Source of the DNA: an uncultured Phaeodactylibacter sp.
Lineage (GTDB): Bacteria > Bacteroidota > Bacteroidia > Chitinophagales > Saprospiraceae
Direction of reading: 5' to 3'
Assembly (NCBI GenBank): GCA_913057245.1
Contig: CAJXNH010000005.1
Location: 62,001 to 126,000 of the forward strand
DNA length: 64,000 nt
A program made the translations under genes and the position numbers. Shown piece after piece: positions 34,301-42,106 of this stretch; position 1 is the stretch's first letter; every line of letters begins with the position of its first letter. Under the pieces are notes generated by a model. The model was given only the letters and a program-made list of their open reading frames with translations. It searched no databases and was not told the DNA's origin.

Positions 34301-34595
34301 ACAGGTGTACTACCAGACTTACTGGAACCGTGCCGCGCCAAACGTATTTGAAGCCAGCTTTATCAAGCTGCGTGACGTTCGCCTTGGCTACAAGATTCCT
34401 AACCGTCTGTTTGGCAAAGCGCCATTCCGTGACGTGACAGTATCTATCTTTGGCCGTAACCTGGCTATCCTTACTGCTGACCTGCCATACCTCGATCCAC
34501 AGATCATCACAGGTGCTGGTAACGATCAGGGACTGGAAAACGCACAGATTCCGTCTACCCGTTCTATGGGTGTTAACCTGAGCTTCAAGCTTTAA
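31383..34595 (+). CDS. SusC/RagA-family TonB-linked outer-membrane protein
   Basis: The 1070-residue nutrient importer begins with a signal peptide (LSLVLGLVVFAIGSMLAQR). A carboxypeptidase-regulatory-like domain follows (~22-98: VTGTISDQNGDPLLGASILV), then the plug (LNGKVAGIQIQGAPSSLGG, SRITIRGSNSFLGDNQPLF, IESMTVLKGAAASALYGQRG). The large barrel ends RSMGVNLSFKL. Codon use is strongly biased to GGT, CGT and CTG, like the ribosomal genes here, suggesting abundant expression. The SusD partner is downstream. The substrate (glycan or peptide) cannot be read: no enzymes, sensor or anti-sigma factor flank the pair. Confidence 0.95.
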   Translation: MKKLSLVLGLVVFAIGSMLAQRTVTGTISDQNGDPLLGASILVKGTTTGTITDIDGAYSVNVKGDDAIFVVSYTGFETMEVEVGNQTTLDITMTEGVNLQEVVVAALGIERQEKALGYSVQEVAGAELAETKEVNVVNSLNGKVAGIQIQGAPSSLGGSSRITIRGSNSFLGDNQPLFVVDGIPLDNSNFASNAQMRGFGGGTAYDYGNTIQDIDPESIESMTVLKGAAASALYGQRGANGVILITTKDGSGRKGKGIGVEVNSSLTLDQVNNLIPHQQEYGGGALNTGTPHGFNTVIQDGQEYLYPSYSKDGSWGPKYDPNRLVRHWDSWDPGSPLYKEVRPWVAPNSGYEDFFETGQTLQNSIALSGANDQGNFRLGFTNLSQAGTMPNGELERNTLTFNSGYKIHDRVRVELAGNYVRTDAQNRNVTGYNNGNPMQAFTQWWQTQLDMDRLRNDVRSDGFQQTWNARGPQKDADNNLLFYDEQPNFFDNPFWVRENFLQEDTRNRFFGNGQVVVDLAEGLSLSGRAGTDFYQFSTREGIPIQSVETSYYGEEERRFQETNMEAKLSYNKDFDRISLNVVAGGNRMRQFIRRTSAETNGGLALEGFYNISNSLASPIVSTNEQQWGINSVFGLASIGFDNWLYMDITARNDWSSTLPEGENSYFYPSVSLSAVISDLPVFGGAIGPISFAKVRASYAQVGLDADPYRLTDVFSPQVPNYMGNPRYAVPNSQNNPLLGPELTSEIEFGLDLRMFNGRFGVDIAYYDRTTEDQIFSVPASAATGFTSKILNAGEMRNYGVEFQVNVVPIETEDFQWNITLNALRQNNEVVSLADGVESIARGGTWAADLRIAEGLPYMAIFGQDYVFNENGERLVDEDGFYQFTSERVFLGSAIADWTGGLQTGFRYKGLFGSVLFDFQKGGAIHSTSLQWSKYSGMHPETVSFNGIDDIRAEGLILPGVKEDGTPNDIAVDPQVYYQTYWNRAAPNVFEASFIKLRDVRLGYKIPNRLFGKAPFRDVTVSIFGRNLAILTADLPYLDPQIITGAGNDQGLENAQIPSTRSMGVNLSFKL

Positions 34596-34616
34596 TTTTA
34601 ATAATACCGAAACGTT

Positions 34617-34641
34617 TGGCGGGCAATGCTTTCGCCCGCCA
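34617..34641 (+). other. Hairpin between susC- and susD-like genes
   Basis: TGGCGGGC (34617-34624) pairs with GCCCGCCA (34634-34641) across a 9-nt loop, with a nearby downstream GTTTTTT-like tract. It probably causes partial termination or stabilises the susC 3' end, setting the SusC:SusD ratio. Confidence 0.5.
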
Positions 34642-34683
34642 GGCGTTTTGTTCGGTGTTTTTTAACTTAAATAAAAGTTTACA

Positions 34684-36126
34684 ATGAAATATATCTTTCA
34701 ATATAAGTATGCCCTACTACTAAGCGTACTGCTGGTTGGGTCTACTGCCTGTGAGGATATCACAGAGCTAAACGTTGATCCTAATAATCCAATTGACGTA
34801 CCTGCTGTAAACCTGGTGACAGAGGCAGAGTATCAGGTCAATCGTGTACTCTGGAGCCGGGGCTACAACGCCGAGTGGACTATGCTTTGTGTACAGCACT
34901 GGGCACAGAATGAGTACGCTGAAGAGTCTCGTTATACCGTAGATGGTAACGACTTTGATGTGGAATGGATCGACTTCTACACAGACGTTCTGAAAGAACT
35001 GGATGTAGCAAAAGAGATGATCCAAATGGACGAAACGCTTACTGAAGTTGTTCGGGGCAACCAAGTTGCCATCATTGAAATCCTGATGGTCCACACTTTC
35101 CACAATATGGTGGATGCTTTCGGTGATATGCCATACACGCAGGCACTGAAGAGTATCGAGTTCCCGCTCCCTGCCTATGATACACAGCAGAGCATTTACA
35201 TGGACCTGCTTGCACGTATGCAGGCGGCTGTTAATGCACTTGATCCTTCGGCTGGTTCATTTGATTCCGGTGAGCTGATCTACAACGGTGATGTTAACAT
35301 GTGGCGCAAGCTCGGTAACTCCCTGATGATGCGTATGGCTATGCGTATTGTAGATGTGGACGAGAACACTGCCAAGACGTACATCGCTTCCGCTGCTGAA
35401 GGGGGTATGCTTGAAGGCAATGAGGACAATGCACTGTTTGAATTCTCTTCTGATCCTAATATTGCAAACCCGCTGTTTATTGATGCTGTAATTAACACCC
35501 GTGATGATTTTGCGGTCACTGATGTATTGGTTGATAACCTCAAGGACATGGGAGACCCTCGCCTAGATGTATATGCAGCTCCTACCAACAGCGGTGAGAT
35601 CGTAGGTATGCCTTACGGCCTGACTGACGGTGATGCATTCGCACTGAAGTCCACAACTTCCCGTCCAAGCGGAATGGTGCGTGAGGCTACCGCTCCGGCT
35701 GTAATCATCGACTTCGCTGAGGTGAATTTCCTGGCGGCTGAGGCTTATCAGCGTGGAATTCTTGCCGGTGATGCGGAGGCGGCTTATGCTGCAGGTGTCG
35801 AAGCATCTATGAACTACTGGGGCATCACTGATGAAGCTGCAATTGCAGACTACATTGCTGCTAACCCATACAACGCAGACAACTGGAAAGAGTCTCTGGG
35901 CTGGCAAAAGTGGATCGCATTCTACATGAACGGACCTCAGGCCTGGGCAGAATGGCGCCGTCTGGACTACCCACAACTGGAAGTGCCAGCTGCGGCTACC
36001 AACGACGTAATCCCTGTTCGCCTGCCTTACCCAATTAGTGAGCAGACGCGTAATAATACTTCTTTGCAGGCCGTTACCTCTAATCCTAACGACCTGAGCT
36101 CAAAGCTGTGGTGGGACGTGAACTAA
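34684..36126 (+). CDS. SusD/RagB-family outer-membrane lipoprotein (SusD-like_2 type)
   Basis: The 480-residue surface lipoprotein starts MKYIFQYKYALLLSVLLVGSTAC; the lipobox cysteine is at 23. It shows the SusD-like_2 pattern: DITELNVDPNNPIDVP, AEWTMLCVQHWAQNEYAEES, IIEILMVHTFHNMVDAFGDM, KLGNSLMMRMAMRIVDVDEN and IDFAEVNFLAAEAYQRG. It should form the lid of the SusC barrel and capture ligand. It lies 88 bp after its SusC partner and shares the same high-expression codon bias. Confidence 0.94.
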   Translation: MKYIFQYKYALLLSVLLVGSTACEDITELNVDPNNPIDVPAVNLVTEAEYQVNRVLWSRGYNAEWTMLCVQHWAQNEYAEESRYTVDGNDFDVEWIDFYTDVLKELDVAKEMIQMDETLTEVVRGNQVAIIEILMVHTFHNMVDAFGDMPYTQALKSIEFPLPAYDTQQSIYMDLLARMQAAVNALDPSAGSFDSGELIYNGDVNMWRKLGNSLMMRMAMRIVDVDENTAKTYIASAAEGGMLEGNEDNALFEFSSDPNIANPLFIDAVINTRDDFAVTDVLVDNLKDMGDPRLDVYAAPTNSGEIVGMPYGLTDGDAFALKSTTSRPSGMVREATAPAVIIDFAEVNFLAAEAYQRGILAGDAEAAYAAGVEASMNYWGITDEAAIADYIAANPYNADNWKESLGWQKWIAFYMNGPQAWAEWRRLDYPQLEVPAAATNDVIPVRLPYPISEQTRNNTSLQAVTSNPNDLSSKLWWDVN

Positions 36127-36164
36127 GCTAAGCTCGACAGAGTTAATACTTCGAGTTAATCGTG

Positions 36165-36200
36165 TAGGGGCTGTTGTTACTGATGTGGCAACAGCCCTTA
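36165..36200 (+). terminator. Terminator-like hairpin after the SusD gene
   Basis: GGGCTGTTG (36168-36176) pairs with CAACAGCCC (36189-36197). The stem extends to 36165/36200 with one wobble. There is no long U-tract, only TTACTTATT. Confidence 0.5.
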
Positions 36201-36228
36201 CTTATTCCAGGAATTGTCATCTCTGATT

Positions 36229-37335
36229 ATGAAATATTTATCCCTGTGGGTGGTTCTTGTCGCCTTGATCTGTGTAGGCTGTTCAGCGGATGTGCCCGTA
36301 CCGGAAACCACCATTCCTGGGAGCCAGGGGCCAAAGACGAAAGTAATAGAGGATTGGCTTGCAGGAAAGCACATAGTCGTGGCGGGAAGCAAAGCCCGCA
36401 ACGTTGTGGTGGCTTTTGAGCGCGAACTCAATGGCGTGTTGCTAGACTTTCAGGGGGTAGGTGGTGGCTTTCCTGTTATTATGACGGATGCTTCCGGTAC
36501 CAGCTGGGATATTTGGGGGCGCGCGGTCGATGGCCCTTTAGCGGGCAGTCAGCTTCGCCCACTCAATGCCGGAGTGGGGTATTGGTTTGTCTTTAGCGCA
36601 TCTTACCCCGGATTGGAACTACATGGGGAGGCAGGTATCGATGCGCCTTTGGCTTGGGATACGCTACCAGGATGGGGTGTTCCGGAAGCAGGTGTGGCGC
36701 AGGGGGCAGACTTTAATGAGATAGAAGCTCTTGACGATCCCCAGTTCATACAATACCATCCTTTCGAAATCTCACCGGATGACGGGTTTTACCTCACCGA
36801 TGAAGACCTTATCGTTGTGGTCCGAATCAACGGAGAAACAAAAGTCTACCCACACGCCATTCTGAACTGGCACGAAATTATTAACGATGAAGTCGGCGGA
36901 GTCCCGGTAGCGGTTACTTACAGCCCACTAACCGGGACCGCAAAAGTGTGGGAAAGAGACAGCATTCTTTATGGAGTGTCCGGGCTGATTTACAACAATA
37001 ATATGCTGGCTTTCGACCGGTTTACCGAGAGCTTCTGGTGGCAACTGGAAGGTCGATGCGTATTTGGAGGATTACGGGGCGCATCTCTGCCCCTGCGGCA
37101 TTGTGTGGAAACGACCTGGGGAACCTGGACAAGAGTGGACCCCTCTCCGGTGGTTGTATCTGATTTGCAAGGTAGCGGCTATGCTTACCGGGATTTCCCC
37201 TATGGAGACTATCCCACCAACGAACATATCACCTATCCCCTCCTTTTTCAGGACAACCGGCTTCCGCCTAAGGAACGTGTCTTTGCTATTATCGCGGGTG
37301 GGATATGTAAGGTTTACCCATTGAATGACTTTTGA
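36229..37335 (+). CDS. DUF3179-family lipoprotein with apparently permuted domain order
   Basis: The 368-residue lipoprotein starts at the ATG at 36229 (MKYLSLWVVLVALICVGCS, lipobox Cys18); an upstream TTG at 36214 is less likely. Residues ~185-368 hold the DUF3179 core: VVVRINGETKVYPHAILNWH, NDEVGGVPVAVTYSPLTGTA, DFPYGDYPTNEHITYP and KERVFAIIAGGICKVYPLNDF, where the protein stops. The segment that usually follows this point (FERELNG ... GRAVDGPLAGSQLRPL ... GYWFVFSASYPGLEL) instead lies at the N-terminus, ~50-132. The usual TYCPLCGT cysteines are Ser and Thr. Function of the family is unknown. The next gene starts 3 bp later. Confidence 0.8.
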   Translation: MKYLSLWVVLVALICVGCSADVPVPETTIPGSQGPKTKVIEDWLAGKHIVVAGSKARNVVVAFERELNGVLLDFQGVGGGFPVIMTDASGTSWDIWGRAVDGPLAGSQLRPLNAGVGYWFVFSASYPGLELHGEAGIDAPLAWDTLPGWGVPEAGVAQGADFNEIEALDDPQFIQYHPFEISPDDGFYLTDEDLIVVVRINGETKVYPHAILNWHEIINDEVGGVPVAVTYSPLTGTAKVWERDSILYGVSGLIYNNNMLAFDRFTESFWWQLEGRCVFGGLRGASLPLRHCVETTWGTWTRVDPSPVVVSDLQGSGYAYRDFPYGDYPTNEHITYPLLFQDNRLPPKERVFAIIAGGICKVYPLNDF

Positions 37336-37338
37336 CCT

Positions 37339-37754
37339 ATGCGTTATCTGCAACGCTTTCTGGTTTTCTGTTTGCCATTGAGCCTTTACGGGCAAGGCTG
37401 TTGTTCCGGTGGCCCTTCTTTGTCTGGCAGCCTGGGGCTTGAGCCGATTCAGGGCAGGCATTGGCAGGTTGAAACGATATTTGACTACAATACACAGCAA
37501 GACCTCGTTTCAGGTACGAAATCCTTTGACGACAACCCCCGTAACCGGCTGACTTATGCCGGGTTGCTGAGAGTAAGTTACGCCTTAAATGCGCGCCTGT
37601 CTTTTACAGTTCTAACTTCCTGGGTACGACAAGAGGAAAGGGTAAGGCGGATTGGCGGAGGCCAAAGCATCAATTATGCACAGGGACTCAGTTGACTACA
37701 TCCCTGCGGACCCGGCTTAGTCTCCGGTATTCCTGGGGAGCTGAAAAGAATTAA
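37339..37754 (+). pseudogene. Broken beta-barrel-like gene
   Basis: The frame starts 3 bp after the DUF3179 gene and encodes a signal peptide (FLVFCLPLSLYGQ), a Cys-Cys motif (GCCSGGPS) and barrel-like strands (WQVETIFDYNTQQD, LRVSYALNARLSFTVLTSWV). It stops at 37695. The second forward frame over the end reads GTQLTTSLRTRLSLRYSWGAE and stops at 37754, looking like the last strands of a barrel. The middle of the gene therefore seems deleted with a frame change. It probably was co-transcribed with the DUF3179 gene. Confidence 0.55.
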
Positions 37755-38200
37755 AACTCAATCGTATAACTATAACTCCCCCCACCCGGAGGCGCAGCAG
37801 GCTTGGTCGGCTCCTCCTTTTTCACAGAAGTTGTATACTGATATTGTACAGCAGTGGGCTGCGTTTCAGGCTTTGGCAAACGGAAATGCACTTTAATCGT
37901 GTTGTGGAAAACTACCTTTGTCTTCTTGCCGGGTAATTTCGGCACTTCGAACTTTAACAGCTTCGTCACCCGTACCGCTTCCTCATCACAGCCCTGCCCA
38001 ATGCCCGAGACGACCTGGGTTTCGGTAACCTGCCCCTCGTGGTTGATGCTGTATTTCAGCACAACGGTGCCTTCCACCTTTGCTTTCAGCGCTTCCTTCG
38101 GGTATTGCAGGTTTTGGGCAATGAACTGCCGCAGTGCTTTAGGGCCGCCCGGATATACCGGCTTTTTGATGAAATGTTTGTCTTTCTTTTCGCGTTGCAT
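37751..38200 (-). CDS. TonB C-terminal-domain protein (energy-transducer-like, no membrane anchor)
   Basis: The 149-residue protein lacks an N-terminal hydrophobic segment. Residues ~10-108 match the TonB C-terminal domain: PVYPGGPKALRQFIAQNLQ, YPKEALKAKVEGTVVLKYSI, EGQVTETQVVSGIGQGCDEE and VVFHNTIKVHFRLP. The last 40 residues are Pro/Lys/Thr-rich (KKEEPTKPAAPPGGGS). Without a TM helix it cannot act as a standard TonB, so the interaction partner is unclear. Its stop overlaps the decayed gene on the other strand. Confidence 0.85.
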   Translation of the reverse strand: MQREKKDKHFIKKPVYPGGPKALRQFIAQNLQYPKEALKAKVEGTVVLKYSINHEGQVTETQVVSGIGQGCDEEAVRVTKLLKFEVPKLPGKKTKVVFHNTIKVHFRLPKPETQPTAVQYQYTTSVKKEEPTKPAAPPGGGSYSYTIEF

Positions 38201-38308
38201 ACCTATGCTTTAAGATCAGGGGTGAACCCCGCTGAAGTGATCAATGATAAGAAAATTTGACAAATAATCTTTTTCTCCCTAAATTGATCTCACAGTTAAG
38301 CCCACTAA

Positions 38309-39205
38309 ATGAAATTAGAGTCCTTTTTTCAGTATCTGGAATTTGAGAAGCGTTTCTCTATCCACACCATTACCGCATATCGCAAAGATTTGCTGCAATT
38401 CAAGGCGTACCTGAGTACGGCTATAGGCATCGAGCAAATGCAGGAGGTCCGCCACAGCCATATCCGGTCCTTCATGGTGGAGCTGATTACGGAAGGGCGG
38501 GAAGCCCGGACGGTCAACCGCAAGCTATCTACTATTAAGGCTTACTACCGGTTTTTGCTACGCAGAGGGCATTTAACGGAAGACCCCACTCTTAAGGTAT
38601 CGGCCCCCAAATTGCCGAAGCGCCTGCCGGGGGCGGTGCGGAAAGAAGCACTGCAGACCTTATTTAACAAGATCAAATTCCCGGAAGATTATGAAGGCAG
38701 AAGAGACCGGTTGGTCCTGGAGCTGCTATATGCCACCGGGATGCGCCGCTCGGAGTTGATCGCGCTCCGACCGGAAGACTTCAACCGGGCGCAGCAGGAG
38801 ATTCTCATCCGCGGGAAGGGGGGGAAGGAAAGGTTGGTCCCGATTGGGAAAAGCCTGGTGGTGCAAGTGCAGGAATTCCTCAAATGGCGCGAAGAGTTGC
38901 CCGGGGCTGCCCAACAAAAGCCGCTGTTGCTTACCGCAAAAGGTAAGGCTATGTACCCCAAGCTGGTTTATAATATTGTACGCAAGTACCTTTCGGCTGT
39001 GAGCCCCGACGAGCGGCTAGGGCCACACGCTCTTCGCCATTCCTTCGCCACACACTTATCTGAGAATGGCGCAGAGCTCAATGCGATAAAAGCTTTGCTG
39101 GGGCATTCCAGCCTGGCTTCCACACAAGTGTATACCCACAATTCAGTAGAGCGGCTACGTGCCGTTTATCAACAAGCCCATCCTAACGCAAAGGGGGAAG
39201 ATTAG
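38309..39205 (+). CDS. xerC: Tyrosine recombinase XerC/XerD
   Basis: The 298-residue recombinase resolves chromosome dimers at dif during division. A SAM-like N-terminal domain (~1-90) precedes the catalytic domain. The catalytic set is complete: R146 (TGMRRSEL), K170 (RGKGGKERLVPIG), H240 and R243 (HALRHSFATHL), H266 (LLGHSSLASTQVYTH) and Y275. Position next to hpf and the tuf tRNA cluster is conserved in Bacteroidota. Whether this is the XerC or XerD member of the pair cannot be decided from sequence alone. Confidence 0.92.
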   Translation: MKLESFFQYLEFEKRFSIHTITAYRKDLLQFKAYLSTAIGIEQMQEVRHSHIRSFMVELITEGREARTVNRKLSTIKAYYRFLLRRGHLTEDPTLKVSAPKLPKRLPGAVRKEALQTLFNKIKFPEDYEGRRDRLVLELLYATGMRRSELIALRPEDFNRAQQEILIRGKGGKERLVPIGKSLVVQVQEFLKWREELPGAAQQKPLLLTAKGKAMYPKLVYNIVRKYLSAVSPDERLGPHALRHSFATHLSENGAELNAIKALLGHSSLASTQVYTHNSVERLRAVYQQAHPNAKGED

Positions 39206-39263
39206 CACTTTTCTCCTGGTGCACGACCATATTTAACCTCATTATCATCAAAAAGGAAAGATT

Positions 39264-39569
39264 ATGAAAGTTCAAACAGAAGCAGTATCGTTCAAAGCCG
39301 ACCAGAAACTCATCGATTTTATCGAACAGAAGCTACAGAAGATGGAAAAGTATTTCGACCGGATAATTGAAGCTAAGGTGACGCTGAAACTGGAAAATTC
39401 CGGACAGGTCAAGGACAAGATAGCAGAGCTCAGCATAAGTGTCCCCGGAGACACCTTGTTTGTCCGGGAATCCGCCAAAACCTTTGAGTCCTCAGTAGAC
39501 GGTGCCGCCTCCACCATGCGCCGGCAGCTGATCCGGTACAAGGACCGCCTCCGCCGTAAATCGGCTTAA
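39264..39569 (+). CDS. hpf: Ribosome hibernation promoting factor (short HPF/YfiA)
   Basis: The 101-residue protein binds the 30S decoding centre and inactivates ribosomes in stationary phase. It begins MKVQTEAVSFKADQKLIDFI and contains QKMEKYFDRIIEAKVTLKL and RESAKTFESSVDGAASTMRR, with a basic end (RYKDRLRRKSA). The short length lacks the C-terminal dimerisation domain of long HPF. It follows the recombinase gene by 58 bp, probably on the same transcript, and is closed by a strong terminator. Confidence 0.92.
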   Translation: MKVQTEAVSFKADQKLIDFIEQKLQKMEKYFDRIIEAKVTLKLENSGQVKDKIAELSISVPGDTLFVRESAKTFESSVDGAASTMRRQLIRYKDRLRRKSA

Positions 39570-39617
39570 GCGAAAAATCAGGCATCTATCGCTGGCCTGA
39601 TGTAGCAAGGGTGGGGT

Positions 39618-39655
39618 ATTTGCGCCGCTTGGGTTAAGGCTCAAGCGGCGCAAAT
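39618..39655 (+). terminator. 14-bp GC-rich hairpin after hpf
   Basis: ATTTGCGCCGCTTG (39618-39631) and CAAGCGGCGCAAAT (39642-39655) are perfect complements around a 10-nt loop. It is followed by CATTTC rather than a long T-run. Confidence 0.65.
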
Positions 39656-39770
39656 CATTTCAACGGGAACTTTTTCTGATTCTATAGACTAATGGTATTG
39701 CAGGTTGTCCGGGAATTGCTAACTTTGCCGGGCAAATGAAAAAAAGTGTCAAAAAAAGCGAGCGAGCTTT

Positions 39771-39798
39771 TTGAATATTGACAAAAGTTGTATCTTTG
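39771..39798 (+). promoter_or_regulatory. Upstream promoter P1 of the tRNA-tuf cluster
   Basis: TTG at 39771-39773, a 17-bp spacer and TATCTTTG at 39791-39798. Confidence 0.6.
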
Positions 39799-39863
39799 CA
39801 ATCGCTTTGAGAAAATGATCCAAAAGCGATATTTGATAGGCTGAAAAAAAAGTGTTTTACCGC

Positions 39864-39893
39864 TTGCAGATTTGATTCTTTCAACTATCTTTG
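39864..39893 (+). promoter_or_regulatory. Downstream promoter P2 of the tRNA-tuf cluster
   Basis: TTG at 39864-39866, a 19-bp spacer and TATCTTTG at 39886-39893, about 70 nt before the first tRNA. The -7 octamer is identical to P1. The 39656-39963 gap holds nothing else recognisable. Confidence 0.7.
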
Positions 39894-39963
39894 CGGGGCG
39901 ATTTTAAGAAGGGTGTTACCAACCACTTTTCAATAAGAAAAATTGCTGCATAATAAGTCATAA

Positions 39964-40037
39964 GCCAGCATAGCTCAGTTGGCCAGAGCAGCTGATTTGT
40001 AATCAGCGGGTCGGGGGTTCGAATCCCTCTGCTGGCT
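39964..40037 (+). tRNA. tRNA-Thr (TGT)
   Basis: 74 nt; acceptor GCCAGCA pairs with TGCTGGC; anticodon TGT in CTGATTTGTAATCAG; T-loop GTTCGAATC; no encoded CCA. Confidence 0.97.
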
Positions 40038-40111
40038 CAAAAGCAGCGAGAATCGCTTTAAAACACAGACTGCTTTCTGGAGGCTTTTTCAGAAGCCTTT
40101 GGGAAGCAACC

Positions 40112-40194
40112 GGGGGTGCGCCGGAGTTGGAGAGCCGGGCCAGACTGTAAATCTGGTGACTCTGTCTGAATAGGTTCGAATCCTATCACCCCCA
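40112..40194 (+). tRNA. tRNA-Tyr (GTA)
   Basis: 83 nt; acceptor GGGGGTG pairs with CACCCCC; anticodon GTA in CAGACTGTAAATCTG; a long variable arm as expected for bacterial tRNA-Tyr; no encoded CCA. Confidence 0.96.
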
Positions 40195-40303
40195 CTATTT
40201 CAGGCTCAACTGAAATTATTCGCCAATGCTGCAAAGGTAGCTAAGGCGTTTTGCTGTTTCCGACCCCTTCAAAGGAGCGGTGCAGCATTTGAAAGTTTAA
40301 GAA

Positions 40304-40376
40304 GCGGGTGTAGCTCAGTTGGTAGAGCATCAGCCTTCCAAGCTGAGGGTCGCGGGTTCGAGTCTCGTCGCCCGCT
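40304..40376 (+). tRNA. tRNA-Gly (TCC)
   Basis: 73 nt; acceptor GCGGGTG pairs with CGCCCGC with one G-U; anticodon TCC in the loop CTTCCAA closed by TCAGC/GCTGA. Confidence 0.96.
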
Positions 40377-40597
40377 CTAATTTTTCCCAGATTGCTGGAG
40401 AAAAAATGAAGAATAGGGGAGTGCCCTTCATCAGAATAAGGTAACCTGATTTTCTTCTTATAAAATATTGAAAAGTGTCTTGCTTTGGCAAGTACAAAAA
40501 ATAAGCCGGTCACGGCAAGGAGCGTCTGCCTAATACCGAAGTTACTCTGGCAAGAGTAGCAGGATGGAAGTGCAAGCTTCATGAATGTAAAAGTTAA

Positions 40598-40669
<72 letters not shown>

Positions 40670-40735
40670 CACTTTAGTGAACGGTACTTTATTCTGATTC
40701 ATTATTAAAATTTCGCATCAAAAATTTGATTACCG

Positions 40736-41932
40736 ATGGCTAAGGAAACTTTTGAAAGAACGAAACCCCACTTGAACGTGGGTACTATCGGTCACGTTGA
40801 CCACGGTAAGACGACGCTTACTGCAGCGATCACTAACGTACTTGCCGAGTCAGGTTTTGCAGAGAAGAAAGACTATGATTCTATCGACGCTGCTCCTGAA
40901 GAGAAAGAACGTGGTATTACCATTAATACGGCACACGTGGAGTACGAAACAGCTAACCGTCACTACGCTCACGTGGATTGCCCAGGTCACGCCGACTACG
41001 TAAAGAACATGGTTACTGGTGCTGCTCAGATGGACGGTGCGATCCTTGTTGTGGCTGCTACCGACGGTCCAATGCCACAGACTCGTGAGCACATCCTGCT
41101 TGCGCGCCAGGTAGGTGTACCTAACATCGTTGTCTTCATGAACAAAGTTGACCTCGTTGACGATGAGGAAATGCTTGAGCTTGTTGAGATGGAAGTTCGT
41201 GAACTGCTTGATCAGTACGAATTCGACGGTGACAACGCTTCTATCATCCAGGGTTCTGCACTGAAAGCACTCGAAGGAGATGCAGATGCTAAGCAGAAGA
41301 TTCTTGACCTGATGGCTGCTGTTGACGCTGACATCCCTGAGCCAGAGCGTGCTGTAGACAAGGACTTCCTGATGCCTATCGAGGATGTATTCTCTATCAC
41401 AGGTCGTGGTACCGTTGCTACAGGTCGTATCGAGCGTGGTGTTATTAACACTGGCGACCCCGTTGAGATCATCGGTATGATGGCTGACGACGCGAAGCCA
41501 CTGACTTCTACCATCACAGGTGTGGAGATGTTCCGTAAGATCCTGACTCGCGGCGAAGCTGGTGACAACGCTGGTCTCCTGCTGCGTGGTATCGACAAGA
41601 ACGATATCAAGCGTGGTATGGTAATCTGTAAGCCAGGTTCCGTTAAGCCTCACAAACACTTCAAGTGCGAGGTTTACGTACTGAGCAAAGAAGAAGGTGG
41701 TCGTCACACCCCATTCTTCAACGGCTACCGCCCACAGTTCTACTTCCGTACCACTGACGTAACTGGTGATGTGAATCTGCCAGACGGCGTAGAAATGGTA
41801 ATGCCTGGTGACAACGTTTCACTGGAAGTGAAGCTGCTGAACACCATCGCAATGGAGAAAGGTCTGCGTTTTGCGATTCGCGAAGGCGGTCGTACCGTAG
41901 GTGCCGGTCAGGTAACTGAGATTATCGACTAA
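40736..41932 (+). CDS. tuf: Elongation factor Tu
   Basis: The GTPase delivers aminoacyl-tRNA to the ribosome. The 398 residues show the G motifs GHVDHGKTT (P-loop, ~19), [12 protein letters not shown] (G3), [10 protein letters not shown] (G4) and GSALKALEG (G5), then domains 2 and 3 ([36 protein letters not shown]) ending [10 protein letters not shown]. Codon use is highly biased, matching strong expression. It lies 66 bp after tRNA-Thr(GGT) and is probably co-transcribed with the upstream tRNAs from the tandem promoters, as in other Bacteroidota. Confidence 0.98.
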   Translation: MAKETFERTKPHLNVGTIGHVDHGKTTLTAAITNVLAESGFAEKKDYDSIDAAPEEKERGITINTAHVEYETANRHYAHVDCPGHADYVKNMVTGAAQMDGAILVVAATDGPMPQTREHILLARQVGVPNIVVFMNKVDLVDDEEMLELVEMEVRELLDQYEFDGDNASIIQGSALKALEGDADAKQKILDLMAAVDADIPEPERAVDKDFLMPIEDVFSITGRGTVATGRIERGVINTGDPVEIIGMMADDAKPLTSTITGVEMFRKILTRGEAGDNAGLLLRGIDKNDIKRGMVICKPGSVKPHKHFKCEVYVLSKEEGGRHTPFFNGYRPQFYFRTTDVTGDVNLPDGVEMVMPGDNVSLEVKLLNTIAMEKGLRFAIREGGRTVGAGQVTEIID

Positions 41933-41992
41933 GCAACTTTCGAACGAAACTTGTACAGGTTTCATCGCCTGAAAGCAAGTCTTGAAATAAGT

Positions 41993-42028
41993 GAAGAAGA
42001 CTGGGTTGTGATCAACTCGGTCTTCTTC
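41993..42028 (+). other. 16-bp hairpin between tuf and tRNA-Trp
   Basis: 41993-42008 pairs with 42013-42028 across a TGAT loop, with two G-U pairs. It lacks a U-tract and ends 5 nt before tRNA-Trp. It is likely an RNA-processing or mRNA-stabilising structure that separates tuf mRNA from the tRNA. Confidence 0.6.
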
Positions 42029-42033
42029 CACAC

Positions 42034-42106
42034 ACGGGCATAGCTCAACTGGTAGAGCGACGGTCTCCAAAACCGTAGGCTGGGGGTTCAAGTCCTCCTG
42101 CCCGTG
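42034..42106 (+). tRNA. tRNA-Trp (CCA)
   Basis: 73 nt; acceptor ACGGGCA pairs with TGCCCGT; anticodon CCA in loop CTCCAAA closed by ACGGT/ACCGT; discriminator G; no encoded CCA. Its last 16 nt are the start of the tandem repeat that follows. Confidence 0.97.

Noticed and set aside
39660-39884. Minus-strand 74-codon frame before the tRNA cluster
   Set aside because: It overlaps both tandem promoters and has no start context or protein-like composition.
40241-40582. Minus-strand frame of 113 codons containing GDETRTRDPQLGRL
   Set aside because: It is the antisense of tRNA-Gly; this peptide is a well-known spurious translation of tRNA genes.
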